From a virus, in the IMG/VR virus record IMGVR_UViG_3300010400_000004, positions 1-64,000 of that record: a stretch of DNA of 64,000 nt; one strand, given 5' to 3'. The position numbers and the translations under genes were made by a program. Below are positions 62,630 to 64,000 of the stretch, one piece after another. The notes below the pieces were generated by a model that had not been told where the DNA came from, ran no database searches, and worked only from the letters and a program-made list of their open reading frames with translations. Within the stretch, counting starts at the first letter, position 1. Every line of letters begins with the position of its first letter.

Positions 62630-64000
62630 ATGCCCGATAATTTAGGGACCGAATACCAGACTGGCCAAGACTACCCCGGCACGATAATTCAATCTCCGCA
62701 GATTGATTCATCCGGTGAACCGACCCAACGAAGCATCAAAGATGCGAACATGGGCCGCGAAGTGGTCAAACTCATTATCCAGGCAGGCAGAAACCGATCG
62801 ATCGTTGGCTCTCGAATCCTGGCGAAATACAACGCAGAGAGGCCATACGATAGCTACAAGTTAGAGGCAGAAGGTCTCGGGTGGAAGCAAAACTTCACGA
62901 CCAAGCCAATGCCAAGCATGATCGAGAAAGTCGCACCTCGATTCACTCAGGCAGTTGACGGACTGAAATATCTCACCAACTCAAAACTTTCCGAAGATTG
63001 GGAAAACGCCTCAGAGAAAACGGAGACTTTTCGTGAAGTGATTACGCGCACGATTCGAGGGCGCAAGGGATGGACTACTCTCGTTGACGACATCGCTTTT
63101 AACAACGCCCTCTTTGGTTATTCCGCTGTTGCTTGGCTCGACGAGTTTACTTGGTTCCCGAACCATTTCAAATTCGATGAAGCGTTCGCTCCCGATGGAA
63201 CGAAGCAGGATAGCACGTATTGTCAGGTAATGATTTTGAAGGAAACTTTTCTTCCGAATGAATTGTTTTCAAAAATCCGTGACGCAGAATCAGCGAAGCA
63301 ATCCGGATACAACCTCGAAGAAACCCGGGCCGAGATCAACATCGCCAGTCCGGTGCAGATTCGCGATCGTCTCAATGTCGGCGGCACGCTCGAATTTTGG
63401 TATCAGAACGCTTTGCGAGAATTGACTATTGGCGCAAGTTACATGGCGGGCGCGAGCGTGATTGTTGTTTATCACTTACTCGCTCGCGAGGTAAACGGAA
63501 AAGTTTCCCATTATCAATTTGCTGGCCCAGGTCTCAAAGCGATTTTTTCTAAGGACGACAGGTTCGAATCGATGGAAGCCTGCCTTACATTTTTCTCTTA
63601 CCAAAAAGGAAACGGCACCCTTCACGGTTCGAAAGGCGTTGGTCGTGACATTTACGAACTCGCTGGGATGATCGACAGAACACGAAATGAAATCGTCGAT
63701 CGGGCTATTCTTTCAGGAAAAATTCCGATTCAAGGCGACGTAAAACGCATTCATACTTTCAAAATGTCGGTCGTTGGCATGACGTGTATTTTCCCGACCG
63801 GCTGGAATATTTTGGAGCAACGTCTCGACGGCAACATTGAACCTTTCCTCAAACTCGATGCTTACTTTTCTAGTCTTGTGGATCAGCTTATTGGCAATAC
63901 TTCTCCACCTCAAATGGCAGGAGGCGAAGCGTTCCGATCACCGGCTGCGTGGAACCTTCTTGCAGCGCGGGAAGAAGAAGGAAAAGATTCGCGCATAACT
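62630..64000 (+). CDS. Portal protein (3' end outside window)
   Basis: 457 codons are seen from ATG 62630, open to the edge. N-terminal region with IKDANMGREVVKLIIQAG, then FNNALFGYSAVAWLDEFTWF, FPNHFKFDEAFAPDGTK and KGVGRDIYELAGMIDRTRNE, which fit the wing and stem helices of podovirus-type portals. It follows the terminase by five short genes. The portal forms the ring through which DNA is packaged and ejected. Confidence 0.75.
   Translation, partial: MPDNLGTEYQTGQDYPGTIIQSPQIDSSGEPTQRSIKDANMGREVVKLIIQAGRNRSIVGSRILAKYNAERPYDSYKLEAEGLGWKQNFTTKPMPSMIEKVAPRFTQAVDGLKYLTNSKLSEDWENASEKTETFREVITRTIRGRKGWTTLVDDIAFNNALFGYSAVAWLDEFTWFPNHFKFDEAFAPDGTKQDSTYCQVMILKETFLPNELFSKIRDAESAKQSGYNLEETRAEINIASPVQIRDRLNVGGTLEFWYQNALRELTIGASYMAGASVIVVYHLLAREVNGKVSHYQFAGPGLKAIFSKDDRFESMEACLTFFSYQKGNGTLHGSKGVGRDIYELAGMIDRTRNEIVDRAILSGKIPIQGDVKRIHTFKMSVVGMTCIFPTGWNILEQRLDGNIEPFLKLDAYFSSLVDQLIGNTSPPQMAGGEAFRSPAAWNLLAAREEEGKDSRIT

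Overview
The window is part of a tailed bacteriophage genome, most likely a short-tailed (podovirus-like) phage of an uncultured bacterium. It is not a complete genome. The left edge cuts a tail-fibre-type gene and the right edge cuts the portal gene. No major capsid or scaffold gene is inside, so at least one further segment joins the right edge to the left edge if the genome is circular or circularly permuted. The evidence for a phage is a large terminase, a portal, a nozzle-like tail protein, internal-virion-type proteins, a 2462-residue multi-domain virion protein, its own replication set and many homing endonucleases. The host cannot be named. SD-type starts in the structural arm and classic -35/-10 boxes in the middle block point to an ordinary bacterial sigma-70 host.

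Layout. (1) 1-22.9 kb, plus strand: tail fibres, holin/lipoprotein candidates, small Cys-rich virion proteins, tail adaptor and nozzle, duplicated fibre genes, internal virion proteins and the giant polyvalent protein. Three homing endonucleases sit between these genes. (2) 22.9-53.0 kb, minus strand: about 65 tightly packed early/middle genes. They include an endonuclease VII-type HNH protein, a metallophosphoesterase, a RuvC-like resolvase, a sigma factor, a primase-helicase, a family A DNA polymerase, a SprT-like protease, a UvrD-like helicase, an ssDNA-binding candidate, a PD-(D/E)XK exonuclease and an SF2 helicase. Nucleotide enzymes (HD phosphohydrolase, dCTP deaminase, dNMP kinase) and many very small proteins follow. 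(3) 53.0-53.35 kb: a divergent control region with a 45-bp imperfect inverted repeat. (4) 53.35-64 kb, plus strand: small genes, a candidate small terminase, a fibre paralogue, an exported protein, a HExxH peptidase, a serine recombinase, a terminator, a tRNA cluster with a structured RNA, the large terminase and the portal.

How it works together. Convergent blocks meet at 22.9 kb and a hairpin terminator lies just beyond. The middle block has its own sigma factor and at least four promoter-like sites with a shared leader hairpin, so it is probably read early as several operons. The plus blocks flanking the window edges are one late packaging/virion module. A serine recombinase and an ImmA-like peptidase leave temperate growth possible but unproven.

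The most notable unexplained signals are: a 95-nt minus-strand RNA candidate at 36.8 kb with a closing stem, three hairpins and a kissing-loop pairing; a 118-nt structured element next to the tRNAs and upstream of the terminase; at least twelve copies of the 8-mer palindrome GTTTAAAC where about one is expected; a leader hairpin repeated at several operon starts; leaderless-type promoters; and the 45-bp inverted repeat between the divergent blocks.
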